NCBI GenBank assembly: GCA_934501435.1
Contig: CAKSTW010000005.1
Span: 124,001-188,000 of the forward strand
Length of the DNA stretch: 64,000 bases
Source: an uncultured Eubacteriales bacterium
GTDB taxonomy: Bacteria; Bacillota; Clostridia; Oscillospirales; UBA644
Direction of reading: 5' to 3'
Below are positions 44,548 through 53,461 of this stretch, one piece after another. The notes beneath the pieces are model-generated. The model saw only the letters and a list, made by a program, of their open reading frames with translations, made no database searches and was not told where the DNA came from. Made by a program: the position numbers and the translations under genes. Position 1 is the first letter of the stretch, and the number at the start of each line of letters is the position of its first letter.

Positions 44548-45642
44548 ATGCAAACCTTACAGGAATATAAATGTCCCTGCTGCGGCGGCGCGATTGCTTT
44601 TGACAGCACGCTCCAGAAGATGAAGTGTCCGTATTGCGACACCGAATTTGATATGGAGACGCTGAAGGGCTATGACGCCGAACTGCAGAACGAGCAGCCG
44701 GACCGGATGGACTGGGAGACCTCGGCGGGCGGCGATTGGCAGGAGGGAGAGACCGACGGTCTGCGCTCCTATGTGTGCAAGTCCTGCGGCGGCGAGATCG
44801 TCGGAGACGCCAACACGGCAGCCACCGCCTGTCCTTTCTGCGGCAACCCCGTAGTGATGATGGATCAGTTCTCCGGCGCTCTCAAACCGGACCTTGTGAT
44901 CCCGTTCAAACTTGACAAAAAAGCGGCAAAGGCAGGGCTGATGAAGCATCTGACCGGTAAGAAGCTGCTGCCCAAGATTTTCAAGGATCAGAACCACATT
45001 GACGAGATCAAGGGGATATATGTTCCTTTCTGGCTTTTCGATACCGATGTGGACGCGCAGATCCGTTATCGCGCCACCCGGGTGCGTACATGGAGCGACA
45101 GCGACTACAATTATACGGAGACCAGCCATTTTATGGTGCATCGGGGCGGCAGTATCGGCTTTGAGCACGTTCCTGTGGACGGCTCCTCCAAAATGGCGGA
45201 CGATCTGATGGAATCCATTGAGCCTTACAACTTTTCCGAGGCTCTTGATTTCCAGACGGCGTATCTTGCCGGGTATCTTGCGGATAAATACGATGTGACC
45301 GCCGAAGAGAGCATCGATCGTGCCAATGAGCGCGTCAAGCGTTCCACCGAGGAGTCCTTCGCCGGAACGGTGCATGGATACACTTCGGTCACGACGGAAA
45401 ACAGCAGCGTCAGTTTTCGCGGCGGCAAGGCCCGGTATGCGCTGTATCCCGTGTGGCTGCTCAACACCACATGGAACGGAAACAAATACACCTTTGCCAT
45501 GAACGGACAGACCGGAAAATTTGTCGGAGATCTGCCGGTGGATAAAGCTGCGGCAACCCGCTGGACATTTCTGCTTGCGGCAATATACGGAGCCGCTGCC
45601 TACGGCGTGGCATGGCTTATGCAGTTTATCGGGTTATTTTAA
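44548..45642 (+). CDS. TFIIB-type zinc-ribbon membrane protein
   Basis: A 364-residue protein. Two N-terminal zinc ribbons (YKCPCCGGAIAFDS with CPYCD; YVCKSCGGEIVGD with CPFCGNP) precede a soluble domain (about 105-335; LVIPFKLDKKAAKAGL, GIYVPFWLFDTDVDAQIRYR) and a single C-terminal membrane helix (about 338-362). This architecture is annotated in Clostridia as a TFIIB-type zinc-ribbon or PriA-like zinc protein and commonly occurs beside TPM-domain genes, as here. The role is unknown. GAGGAG lies 9 nt upstream. Confidence 0.75.
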   Translation: MQTLQEYKCPCCGGAIAFDSTLQKMKCPYCDTEFDMETLKGYDAELQNEQPDRMDWETSAGGDWQEGETDGLRSYVCKSCGGEIVGDANTAATACPFCGNPVVMMDQFSGALKPDLVIPFKLDKKAAKAGLMKHLTGKKLLPKIFKDQNHIDEIKGIYVPFWLFDTDVDAQIRYRATRVRTWSDSDYNYTETSHFMVHRGGSIGFEHVPVDGSSKMADDLMESIEPYNFSEALDFQTAYLAGYLADKYDVTAEESIDRANERVKRSTEESFAGTVHGYTSVTTENSSVSFRGGKARYALYPVWLLNTTWNGNKYTFAMNGQTGKFVGDLPVDKAAATRWTFLLAAIYGAAAYGVAWLMQFIGLF

Positions 45643-45654
45643 GGAGGGGACGGA

Positions 45655-46470
45655 ATGAAAAATAGAGTATTGGCACTTTTATTTTCGCTTGTTCTGTGTT
45701 TTTGTATGACGGTTCCCGCCTTTGCCGCACAGACGGACGGTTTTGCAAGTGAATACGAGCGGGTTCAGGACTTGGCGGGGTTGCTTTCCGACAGTGAAGA
45801 AGCGGCTCTTCTGGCAAAGCTCAATGAACTCAGCGAACGTCAGAAAATGGATATAGTCGTGTTTACGACAAAGACTCTGGACGGAAAAACGCCGCGTGAC
45901 TATGCCGACGATATCTTCGATTACGGCGGTTTCGGCTACGGCGAAAACAGGGACGGCGCATTGCTTCTTATCAGCACCGAGGACAACGATTGGTACATAT
46001 CCACCCACGGTTACGGCATTAAAGCCTTTACCGATGCGGGAATTCAATATATCGGCAAACAAATGAAAGAGTATCTGTCCGACGGCAATTTTTCAGCCGC
46101 CTTTGACAAATTCGTCGGAGTTTGCGACGATTTTATCACGCAGGCAAGAACCGGTTCTCCTTATGATTCGTATAATCTGCCGAAAGAGCCGCTCTCGCTT
46201 ATGTGGATCCCCGTCGCGATCATTATCGGCTTTATGTTATCCTTCATTACGGTGGGCAAAATGAAAGGCAAACTCAAAACCGTTCGTTTCAGACCCGAAG
46301 CGAACAGTTATATGAAAGCAGACAGCATGAATATCACGGAAAGTCGGGATATGTTCCTTTACAACACCGTAACACGCACCGCAAAACCGAAAGACAATGA
46401 TTCGGGAGGAAGCAGTACGCATACCTCTTCTTCAGGATCAACCCACGGAGGCGGCGGAGGTAAATTCTGA
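45655..46470 (+). CDS. TPM-domain membrane protein (YgcG-like)
   Basis: A 271-residue protein with signal peptide 1-24, a TPM domain (about 32-165; RVQDLAGLLSDSEEAALLAK, MDIVVFTTKTLDGK, NRDGALLLIS), one membrane helix (about 183-203) and a short cytosolic tail ending in a Ser/Gly-rich stretch, GSTHGGGGGKF. TPM domains occur in photosystem repair and in YgcG-type bacterial proteins of unclear role. It follows the zinc-ribbon gene by 12 nt and is probably a functional partner in an envelope complex with the SPFH protein. Confidence 0.82.
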   Translation: MKNRVLALLFSLVLCFCMTVPAFAAQTDGFASEYERVQDLAGLLSDSEEAALLAKLNELSERQKMDIVVFTTKTLDGKTPRDYADDIFDYGGFGYGENRDGALLLISTEDNDWYISTHGYGIKAFTDAGIQYIGKQMKEYLSDGNFSAAFDKFVGVCDDFITQARTGSPYDSYNLPKEPLSLMWIPVAIIIGFMLSFITVGKMKGKLKTVRFRPEANSYMKADSMNITESRDMFLYNTVTRTAKPKDNDSGGSSTHTSSSGSTHGGGGGKF

Positions 46471-46495
46471 TGTTCCGCCGGGAAAGGAGAAACTT

Positions 46496-47476
46496 ATGAA
46501 ACGGATTTTTATTATTTTATTTACCGTGGTTTTAGCGATTGCTATGATGTTCCCGTCGGCTGCGGCGGGGGCAATAACTCTCACCCTCCAACCGCAGAAC
46601 GGAACTTTTCCGGAAAATGCCACGGCTTATTGGAGTGTGGAGGCAACGGGAGAAAACCTGAAATATGATTGGTTTATCCGCTATAAGGGCGTGGATTACA
46701 ATACTTCTAAGTCCTTCGCGGAGCAGCACCCATGGCAGGACGGTGTCACCGGAGACGGCTACGGGAGAAACGAAACGGGAAACGGCTTTTTCATTAACGG
46801 TATTGGAAAAGCTCTTGACGGCGCGGAGATTTATTGTGTTGTATCCAACGCCTCCGGAAGTGTGACTTCACAGGCTGCCATTATCACGGTCGGCGGAAAG
46901 AAATCCCCGCCGGATATGACTGTCCCGGCGTCGGCATCGGCGGACAAGGGCGCTGCGCTGCAGCTGACCTGCAAGGCGACGGCTGCCAACGGCGATAAGG
47001 TAAAATCCTATCTCTGGTATGAAACCGCTACCGGTAAACTGAAAGATATCGTCGCTATCGGCGTCAGAGAGGGACAGCCCGCAAACGGTCCGAGCTTGAC
47101 CTGCGACACTTCGACACCCGGAACCAGGTATTACGTCTGTTATGTGGAGACCGCGCTCGGCGGAAGTTCGTATTCCAGCATCATTCCGGTCACTGTGACC
47201 GAAAAAGCGCCGGAGACGCCTCCCGCTCCGGAAAAACCTATCGACGAAAATCCCTCCGGAGAGGTTTCGCCGCCTGCGCCGAAACCCGACGAGACTCCCG
47301 GAACACCGGATACGACGCCTGACACTTCCGGCACCGTGGACGGTACGCAGAACGGCGAAACGGACAACAAAAACGCAGTGTCGTGGACGGTCGTGTGGAT
47401 AGCGGCAGCCGCCGCCGCGGTCGTCAGCGGAGGAGCAGTTGCGGTTCTGTTTATATGCAGGAAAAAGAAACCATAA
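46496..47476 (+). CDS. Membrane-anchored Ig-like surface protein
   Basis: A 326-residue protein beginning at the ATG after AAAGGAG. Signal peptide 1-24, then two Ig-like domains (about 26-135 and 137-232; the first has YDWFIRYKGVDY and IYCVVSNASGSV, the second LTCKATAANGDKVKSYLWY). A Pro/Thr/Glu-rich stalk (about 235-292) is followed by a membrane helix and RKKKP. No sorting motif is visible, so it is probably membrane-anchored. Confidence 0.7.
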   Translation: MKRIFIILFTVVLAIAMMFPSAAAGAITLTLQPQNGTFPENATAYWSVEATGENLKYDWFIRYKGVDYNTSKSFAEQHPWQDGVTGDGYGRNETGNGFFINGIGKALDGAEIYCVVSNASGSVTSQAAIITVGGKKSPPDMTVPASASADKGAALQLTCKATAANGDKVKSYLWYETATGKLKDIVAIGVREGQPANGPSLTCDTSTPGTRYYVCYVETALGGSSYSSIIPVTVTEKAPETPPAPEKPIDENPSGEVSPPAPKPDETPGTPDTTPDTSGTVDGTQNGETDNKNAVSWTVVWIAAAAAAVVSGGAVAVLFICRKKKP

Positions 47477-47502
47477 AAATTTTTATAAAGGAGAGAAGAC
47501 CC

Positions 47503-48072
47503 ATGAGTATCTTTGATAAACTGAAAAACACAGCCCAGCAGGCGGTTAATACAGCCGCACAATCCATCGGCAGCAAGAAGGAGACCTTCACTTTCACGTC
47601 GTTGCCGGAAAGTCTGGCTGAGATGCAGAAACTGCCCGAAGCGAGCCTTGATACCCCTTTCAAAACGGCTGCCCTGACGGTTCTTGCCCTCTGTGCTTAT
47701 GCGGCTGACAGAAACGTCGGCGCCGAGATGCTGAACTGGCTGCGCGGACCCCGTCCGCTGAACGGACAGGAGATTTCCTTCCTGAATGACCGTTTCCGCG
47801 ACGGTAAGACATATTTGCCTTTCACCTATTTCTCCGGTTCCACACCGGACAATAACTACACACCTTCCGAGCCGTATACGATTATAGTCGAAAGCAATCA
47901 TGTATCCTGTGAGGAACAGGGTTATATGAAACTGTTTATCCCCTGCGGAGGAGCGGACGATCCCCGTCCCATCAAGATGCGTCAGCGTGGATCCGACGGC
48001 AAGTGGTTCTTATGGGAGCAGTACCTGCTGACCGGAGTCCGTACACCGAAATCCGCCGATCCGTGGGCTTGA
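47503..48072 (+). CDS. Hypothetical cytosolic protein (DUF6935-like)
   Basis: A 189-residue protein starting after AAGGAGAG. An amphipathic N-terminal helix (MSIFDKLKNTAQQAVNTAAQ) precedes an alpha/beta domain with TAALTVLALCAYAADRNVGA and LPFTYFSGSTPDNNYTPSEP, a pattern I associate with DUF6935 proteins of Clostridia. The function is unknown. It begins a run of three small cytosolic genes. Confidence 0.62.
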   Translation: MSIFDKLKNTAQQAVNTAAQSIGSKKETFTFTSLPESLAEMQKLPEASLDTPFKTAALTVLALCAYAADRNVGAEMLNWLRGPRPLNGQEISFLNDRFRDGKTYLPFTYFSGSTPDNNYTPSEPYTIIVESNHVSCEEQGYMKLFIPCGGADDPRPIKMRQRGSDGKWFLWEQYLLTGVRTPKSADPWA

Positions 48073-48099
48073 TGATTTGATGAGAAGGAGGAAACAATA

Positions 48100-48507
48100 A
48101 TGGATATTCGCGGAATTTGGAAAGTCAAAGAGATCCGTGTACCTACACCGGAAGGAGAAAAGGTTTTTTCGCCGGACAATCCGCCGGATGATGAGAGATT
48201 TGAGGGCAGCGCCGAACTGATGAAGTACAGGACGGAATTTGCCGATGACGGTGTTCTGAACACTCTGATGTTCGTTCCGGAGGAGATGCGCGAAGAGGCA
48301 GCAAAGCATGGGGCTGTCGTCCGCGAGGACGGATATGCCGCTTTTGAAAGCACTGTCTGGAAGGAAGAGAACGGAAAGTTCTATTATGACACAAAGATCG
48401 AGGGCGAAGTCCTCGGGGAAAAGGTCGATTCCTTTGCGGAGATTCCCGTCACCGAAGACGGCTGCCTGCTGTACAGCTACGGAATGATCCTTCTTGAAAG
48501 AGTCTGA
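48100..48507 (+). CDS. Hypothetical lipocalin-like small protein
   Basis: A 135-residue protein with AAGGAGG 7 nt upstream. It starts MDIRGIWKVKEIRVPTPEG and looks like a small beta-barrel (GxW motif near the start, alternating strands). No specific family can be assigned. It lies in the same direction, 27 nt after the DUF6935-like gene. Confidence 0.6.
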   Translation: MDIRGIWKVKEIRVPTPEGEKVFSPDNPPDDERFEGSAELMKYRTEFADDGVLNTLMFVPEEMREEAAKHGAVVREDGYAAFESTVWKEENGKFYYDTKIEGEVLGEKVDSFAEIPVTEDGCLLYSYGMILLERV

Positions 48508-48536
48508 TCCGGCTTACGGATACGCGGGGTGATACA

Positions 48537-48878
48537 ATGAATGTTGATAATCCCTATAATCTCGATCTGGAATCAACCGAAACTCAGACCGTGAGTGAGA
48601 GCCGCGCCGACGAGTCGGTTCTGAAGGAGACTTTCAGTGTATATTTCGGCGGATTGAACTATTTCTTTGCCGCCGAACAGGCTGAACTTACCCTTGCGGA
48701 CGTAACGGCGCATATCGGTGTCGATCCTTCGGAATACCGTTACGATGCCGAGAGAGAGGCCCAAATCTATTCATGGTATGCCGCAAAAAAACATACAAGA
48801 GTTCTGCATGTCTGGTTTAAGGACGGCAAACTCTATGCTTGCGGCGCATATAATCTCGGTTTTCCGAAAATGTCTTAG
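48537..48878 (+). CDS. Hypothetical small protein
   Basis: A 113-residue cytosolic protein with a GGGGTG site. Acidic N-terminus, then an alpha/beta domain with LTLADVTAHIGVDPSEYRYD and HVWFKDGKLYACG. No family recognised. It closes the run of three small genes. Confidence 0.55.
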   Translation: MNVDNPYNLDLESTETQTVSESRADESVLKETFSVYFGGLNYFFAAEQAELTLADVTAHIGVDPSEYRYDAEREAQIYSWYAAKKHTRVLHVWFKDGKLYACGAYNLGFPKMS

Positions 48879-48961
48879 TTTATGCGTGAGAGGCTTGCTT
48901 CGGCAGGCTTCTTTCCGAAAGGCACCGCGCGGGTTACGGCGCCCTTCGGAAAGGAAAATAA

Positions 48962-50338
48962 ATGAAAAAGTTTTTTTTATGCATTATATTGTTAGTAATG
49001 TGCCTTTCCGCATGCTCATCAAAACAAGGTAACGTTAACAAAAATGACAGTGAGTATTACGGAGGCGATCCGATGGATGTTAAAAGTTTTAAGCTGGTAC
49101 AGACCGATATGTCGTCACAGCGATATGTCTACGAGGGATATAAAACGGAGAACGGCGTTCATTTGGAGTATTACATAAGCACGAACGAGTGGGATGATAC
49201 GGTTTCGGATTATGCAGAATGCCGTGATATCGTCCGCGAAATTGACGGAGACGAAAATCTTTTTCAAAAACTGTGCGAGTTGTTCGGTAATTGCAGAGTA
49301 GGAGAATGGGCAGGCTTTCACGGTTACAATTCGCAGGTTCTTGACGGAAGCAGTATAAGTTTTAATGCCGTACTGACGGACGGCAGAGAGGTTAATGCCG
49401 ACGGAAACAACAGTTTTCCGAAGAATTATACAACGTTTACACGGGAACTTAATAAACTTATAACGTCGGAAAAAATAAGCAAGACCGTATTTACCGACGG
49501 AACGTATGAGGTTACGCTGCCGGAAAGTTGGGTGGGCACGGTCTCTGCAAGCTTTTCAAAAGACTTTGTGGCATTTTATGTTGATAAAACCGACGGTGGA
49601 GAACTTACCTTTTTTATAATAGATAACGATAAAAACGGTTATTCATCGGATTCCTATAAGGGAAGAATAGAAGCCGGGCGGCTTATTTCGGGCGAAGATG
49701 TCAGATTTATTACGGCGCGCGACAATTATTCGATAGCTTCGTATGCGAAAAGCGTCTCCGAGGAGGCTGCTGCGATTTGGGATAATTATGAAAACGATAA
49801 ACGTGCCGTAATTGAAAGTCTGCGCGGTGTAAACGGCTATGAGTTTTTCCCTGAAGACGGAAATATTCTGTACTACGCAGATGCGAGGGCGATGGCAGAT
49901 GAAGCGAGAAGCCTTTGGCTGAGTTTGAATTTTGCGGGCGAGTATCCGGGAAGTGCAAAGCCGGTTCGGTTCAGACGGCGGAATTATCTGCCCATGTTTC
50001 CCGCGTATGATTATACCGATACTGTCGAAAAGGTCCGCAAAAAATTCTTAAATGTCTTTTCGGAGGAATTTACGGACAGAACACTTAAGCGTGCCGTTGC
50101 CGACAGGGAACTGATCGAACACAAAGGCGATGTCTGTGTGCTTTGTAAGAAATATAAGGGTAAACCTTCGTACAATAATTGGGTGGACAGCGTCCGGGAG
50201 GACGGCGACGGGAAATTTACGGTCGTTGTCGCAGTAAGAATACCTCCGGACGGCGATACGATTTATGTCGACCTTCCGACAGAGAAAAATGCCGCGGGGA
50301 AGTTTGTGTTTACGGATTATCCGTACTGGGATATATAA
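48962..50338 (+). CDS. Large lipoprotein of unknown function
   Basis: A 458-residue lipoprotein with signal FFLCIILLVMCLSACSS (Cys near 18). Residues about 35-165 and 170-290 are two alpha/beta domains; about 300-455 is a C-terminal domain (ARSLWLSLNFAGEYPG, VRKKFLNVFSEEFTDRTLK) reminiscent of IseA/DUF-type inhibitor lipoproteins, but that is only an impression. It is more AT-rich than its neighbours. GGAAAGG lies 6 nt upstream. Confidence 0.62.
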   Translation: MKKFFLCIILLVMCLSACSSKQGNVNKNDSEYYGGDPMDVKSFKLVQTDMSSQRYVYEGYKTENGVHLEYYISTNEWDDTVSDYAECRDIVREIDGDENLFQKLCELFGNCRVGEWAGFHGYNSQVLDGSSISFNAVLTDGREVNADGNNSFPKNYTTFTRELNKLITSEKISKTVFTDGTYEVTLPESWVGTVSASFSKDFVAFYVDKTDGGELTFFIIDNDKNGYSSDSYKGRIEAGRLISGEDVRFITARDNYSIASYAKSVSEEAAAIWDNYENDKRAVIESLRGVNGYEFFPEDGNILYYADARAMADEARSLWLSLNFAGEYPGSAKPVRFRRRNYLPMFPAYDYTDTVEKVRKKFLNVFSEEFTDRTLKRAVADRELIEHKGDVCVLCKKYKGKPSYNNWVDSVREDGDGKFTVVVAVRIPPDGDTIYVDLPTEKNAAGKFVFTDYPYWDI

Positions 50339-50384
50339 AAAAAGATTTGCTCACCTGCTGATTTATAAGAGGTTCTTCTTCCTC
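50339..50384. other. Short spacer before the leader promoter
   Basis: Start of a 330-bp gene-free region between the large lipoprotein and the cytidylate-kinase-like gene; nothing is seen in this part. The rest holds the promoter and leader listed separately. Confidence 0.4.
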
Positions 50385-50413
50385 TTGACATTCTTTCCGG
50401 CTGTGGATATAAT
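50385..50413 (+). promoter_or_regulatory. Consensus promoter of the cytidylate-kinase-like gene
   Basis: Perfect TTGACA (50385-50390), a 17-bp spacer and TATAAT (50408-50413). It is one of the strongest-looking promoters in the window. Confidence 0.88.
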
Positions 50414-50419
50414 ATAGTC

Positions 50420-50669
50420 GGAGAGGATATACAACCGAGGTCCGGATAAATGCGTTTCATTTGTTGAAGCGGCGGAATACCGGAGCCTTTCATGACTTAT
50501 GCGCGGGACGGGCGGTAAGTACGGAGCAAAAAAATAAAAGATGACGGTAAAACATTCATATAGTAGGCAAAGTCGATCGGCGAAGCCCACGAGCAGATAA
50601 AAGAAAACAAGGCATCGGTTTTGCACGGCAAGACCGGTGCCTTGCGGCATTTTACAGGAGGTGCGACAA
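50420..50669 (+). ncRNA. Long structured leader or small RNA
   Basis: About 250 nt between a consensus promoter and a GTG start. It contains several G+C-rich candidate stems and ends with a 16-bp hairpin (AAGGCATCGGTTTTGC-ACG-GCAAGACCGGTGCCTT, 50609-50643) just before the ribosome binding site AGGAGGTG. No riboswitch class is recognised. It may be a novel cis-regulatory leader or an independent RNA. Confidence 0.45.
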
Positions 50670-51290
50670 GTGAAGAAGATCATCACAGTAGGACGTGAGT
50701 TCGGAAGCGGCGGCCGTGAACTCGGTCGAAGGATCGCGGAGATCCTGCAAATCGCATATTACGATCATGAAATCGTCACGGAGATTTCCGCGAGGACAAA
50801 ACTTTCCGAGGAATATGTGGAACGCATCACCGAGGACCGTCCGCATATAACCTATCCCATTCATACCGGCACGAGTTTTCATACGGCATATTATTATACG
50901 GAGTTTGACAGGTGTCTTACGGTGTTTGCCGAGCAGCATAACATTATTAAGGAATTGGCGGAAAGATCCGACTGCGTTATCGTCGGGAGATGCGCCGATT
51001 ATATTCTGAAGGAAAAAGCCCCTTTTCGTATTTTTGTATATGCCGATACCGAAAGCAAACTGAAACGCTGTCGGGACAGAAGCCCGGACGACGAAAATAT
51101 GTCCGATTCCAAAATGAAAAGAAACATACTTTCCATTGATAAGGGAAGAGCGAGATATTACAACTATTTCAGCCGGCAAAAATGGGGTGATCGCGAAAAC
51201 TACGATCTGCTTATCAACACGTCGGGAAAAGATATCAGGCAAATTTCCGAAGCGACAGCCGAGTATCTGAAAAGTTATCTGTTTGAGTGA
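50670..51290 (+). CDS. Cytidylate-kinase-like family protein
   Basis: A 206-residue P-loop protein. KKIITVGREFGSGGRELGRR contains the Walker A variant GREFGSGGRE characteristic of the cytidylate-kinase-like family, which is distinct from Cmk. VIVGRCADYIL and FRIFVYADTESKLKR are the following core segments. Members presumably phosphorylate a nucleotide or a related small molecule; the substrate is unknown. The GTG start is chosen because AGGAGGTG lies 6 nt upstream. The long leader suggests post-transcriptional control. Confidence 0.82.
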   Translation: MKKIITVGREFGSGGRELGRRIAEILQIAYYDHEIVTEISARTKLSEEYVERITEDRPHITYPIHTGTSFHTAYYYTEFDRCLTVFAEQHNIIKELAERSDCVIVGRCADYILKEKAPFRIFVYADTESKLKRCRDRSPDDENMSDSKMKRNILSIDKGRARYYNYFSRQKWGDRENYDLLINTSGKDIRQISEATAEYLKSYLFE

Positions 51291-51323
51291 CGGATATTCA
51301 GGCATGAATTGGAGGAAACTGCG

Positions 51324-52574
51324 ATGAAAACAAAACGATGTGCGGCTGTTATTCTGTGCCTGTCTTTTATTGCGGCAGGACTTCTGGGCTTTTCGGGCTG
51401 TGGGGCAAAAATTCAGGCAGAGAACCTTATGGAGGGCTTTACGGCAAAGACGGTTTCAGGCAATGCTGCGGATGACGCTTTCATAAACAGCACCGCGGAC
51501 TTTGCGATCAAACTTTTTCAAAAAACGCGCGATACCGAAAAAAACAGTCTTATTTCTCCTCTGTCGGTCATGCTGGCGCTCTCGATGACGGCAAACGGGG
51601 CGAAGGGGGAAACCCTTGCTCAAATGGAAAATCTTCTCGGCGGAGATATTCCCATGGAAACGCTCAACGAATATATCTATTCCTATATTAAGGCGCTGCC
51701 CTCAGAAAAAACGGCAAAACTGAATATCGCAAATTCCATATGGTTCAGGGACAACGCTTTTACGGCGGAAAACTCTTTTTTGCAGAAGAACGCGGATTAT
51801 TACGGCGCGGCGGCATACAAATCGGCGTTTGACGGCGAAACGCTGCGCGATATCAACAACTGGGTAAAAAACAACACCGACGGCATGATAGACAAAATTA
51901 TAGACAAATTTGACACGGATGCCGTGATGTATCTTATCAACACCGTTCTGTTTGACGCCGAGTGGGAGAGTATCTACAAAAAGAACGAGGTCGGAGACGG
52001 CGTCTTTACGGCGCTGAACGGTTCAAAGAGAACTGTTTCTATGATGTATTCGGACGAACACAGTTATCTTGACGACGGCAGGGCGACGGGATTTATCAAA
52101 CCGTATAAGAACGGGTACTGTTTTGTTGCTTTGCTGCCGAACGACGGCGTCTCGCTTAACGACTATGTTGCCTCCATGACCGGAAAGTCCTTTGTCGACA
52201 CAATCAAAAACGCCTTGGATGTCCCCGTTGAAACGGCAATACCGAAGTTTTCCTACGATTACGATATTGAAATGAGCGGCGCGCTGAAAGCACTCGGTAT
52301 GAACCTGCCGTTTGATTCGGAAAAAGCGGATTTCTCGGGGCTCGGTCTTTCCGACAACGGCAATATTTTTATCAGCCGCGTGCTCCACAAGGCTTACATC
52401 TCCGTTGATGAAAAAGGCACGAAGGCAGGCGCGGCGACCGTTGTTGAAACAAAGGATGCAGCCGTTATTGACGGAATTTACAGAGTGACGCTTGACCACC
52501 CGTTCATCTATGCCGTTACAGACGCCGACGGACTGCCGATATTTATCGGCGCGGTCACGGATATCGGAAAGTAA
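51324..52574 (+). CDS. Lipoprotein serpin
   Basis: A 416-residue serpin with a lipoprotein signal (AAGLLGFSGC; Cys near 29). Conserved serpin segments: NSLISPLSVMLALSMTANGA, LNIANSIWFRD, YLINTVLFDAEWES, KAYISVDEKGTKAGAATVVE and LDHPFIYAVTDADGLPIFIG. The hinge GTKAGAATVV fits an inhibitory serpin, with scissile bond candidates in the following ETKDAAVID loop. It would sit outside the membrane and inhibit serine or cysteine proteases. Dockerin-bearing serpins protect cellulosomes in some Clostridia; this one lacks a dockerin. The ATG follows GGAGG by 8 nt. Confidence 0.88.
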   Translation: MKTKRCAAVILCLSFIAAGLLGFSGCGAKIQAENLMEGFTAKTVSGNAADDAFINSTADFAIKLFQKTRDTEKNSLISPLSVMLALSMTANGAKGETLAQMENLLGGDIPMETLNEYIYSYIKALPSEKTAKLNIANSIWFRDNAFTAENSFLQKNADYYGAAAYKSAFDGETLRDINNWVKNNTDGMIDKIIDKFDTDAVMYLINTVLFDAEWESIYKKNEVGDGVFTALNGSKRTVSMMYSDEHSYLDDGRATGFIKPYKNGYCFVALLPNDGVSLNDYVASMTGKSFVDTIKNALDVPVETAIPKFSYDYDIEMSGALKALGMNLPFDSEKADFSGLGLSDNGNIFISRVLHKAYISVDEKGTKAGAATVVETKDAAVIDGIYRVTLDHPFIYAVTDADGLPIFIGAVTDIGK

Positions 52575-52681
52575 TGCGTAACGAAAACAGAAAAAGCGTC
52601 TGCGAAGAGAAAAACACCGTGCCGACGTTTCTTTGTGAGGGGCTCGGATAAAGCCCCTTCGGAAATATCTGCAAAAAATAG

Positions 52682-52726
52682 AACGCCCTCGGAAACCGTA
52701 AGTCACGGGATCCGAAGGCGTTTTTC
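52682..52726. terminator. Terminator between the serpin and relQ-like genes
   Basis: AACGCC...TCGG pairs with CCGA...GGCGTT, followed by TTTTTC. It lies between convergent genes. Confidence 0.75.
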
Positions 52727-52736
52727 TTCTGTTGGT

Positions 52737-53381
52737 TTATTCGGTTTTTTGTGCCGCTTTGATCCTGCGGTACATATCCTGCATCTGCCGATCGATTTCC
52801 GCTATCTTTTCGGCGCAGGCGAACATTTCCTCGTTAATACCCTCAGGCAGTTTTGTTTTGTCCACTTTATATCGGATATCATGTTCAAGACTTGCCCAGA
52901 AATCCATGGCGATCGTGCGCAGCTGGATCTCCGCCACGACGTACTCCGTTCGGTCGGAAAGATAGACCGGAATACGGGTATCCAGATGCAGAGAACGGTA
53001 CCCGTTGTAATTCGGCTCCCTGATATAATCCTGCTTTTTGAGGATCTCAACATCTTTCTGCCGTTCGAATATCTCGGCGACGCGGTATACGTCGTCTATA
53101 TAGTTGCAAACGACGCGCACTCCGGCAATGTCGTTGATATTCTCCTTTGCAGAGGCAATGGTAAAAGGCATGCCTTTCTTTGCGAGCTTTGCCAAGATGC
53201 TCTGCGCGGACTTTACGCGGCTTTCGATGTGATGAATGGGGTTGCGTGAATACTGTATATTAAACTCGCTGTTAAGTACTTCAAATTTCAGAGCCAACTG
53301 TTTTACGGCTGACTCATAAAGGTTACGCATAACAAGAAAATCCTGCGTATTTTCAAAGGGGAGGGTTTGTGTTTTATCCAT
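52737..53381 (-). CDS. Small alarmone synthetase, RelQ/YjbM-like
   Basis: A 214-residue GTP pyrophosphokinase of the RelA/SpoT synthetase-only type, which makes (p)ppGpp from ATP and GTP or GDP. Visible synthetase motifs are IESRVKSAQSILAKLAKKGM, DIAGVRVVCNYIDDVY, EPNYNGYRSLHLD and VAEIQLRTIAMDFWASLEHD. There is no hydrolase or TGS domain, so it is a RelQ-type rather than bifunctional Rel. It is convergent with the serpin. Confidence 0.9.
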   Translation of the reverse strand: MDKTQTLPFENTQDFLVMRNLYESAVKQLALKFEVLNSEFNIQYSRNPIHHIESRVKSAQSILAKLAKKGMPFTIASAKENINDIAGVRVVCNYIDDVYRVAEIFERQKDVEILKKQDYIREPNYNGYRSLHLDTRIPVYLSDRTEYVVAEIQLRTIAMDFWASLEHDIRYKVDKTKLPEGINEEMFACAEKIAEIDRQMQDMYRRIKAAQKTE

Positions 53382-53415
53382 ATAAGAACCTTCCGATCTA
53401 TATTACTTTATTCTT

Positions 53416-53457
53416 AAAAACAGGACTTACAGTGCCGCGGTGCTGTAAGTCCTGTTT
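53416..53457. terminator. Terminator of the HU gene
   Basis: A perfect 14-bp stem (AACAGGACTTACAG / CTGTAAGTCCTGTT) with T-runs on both strands, just after the HU stop codon on the minus strand. Confidence 0.9.
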
Positions 53458-53461
53458 CGGG

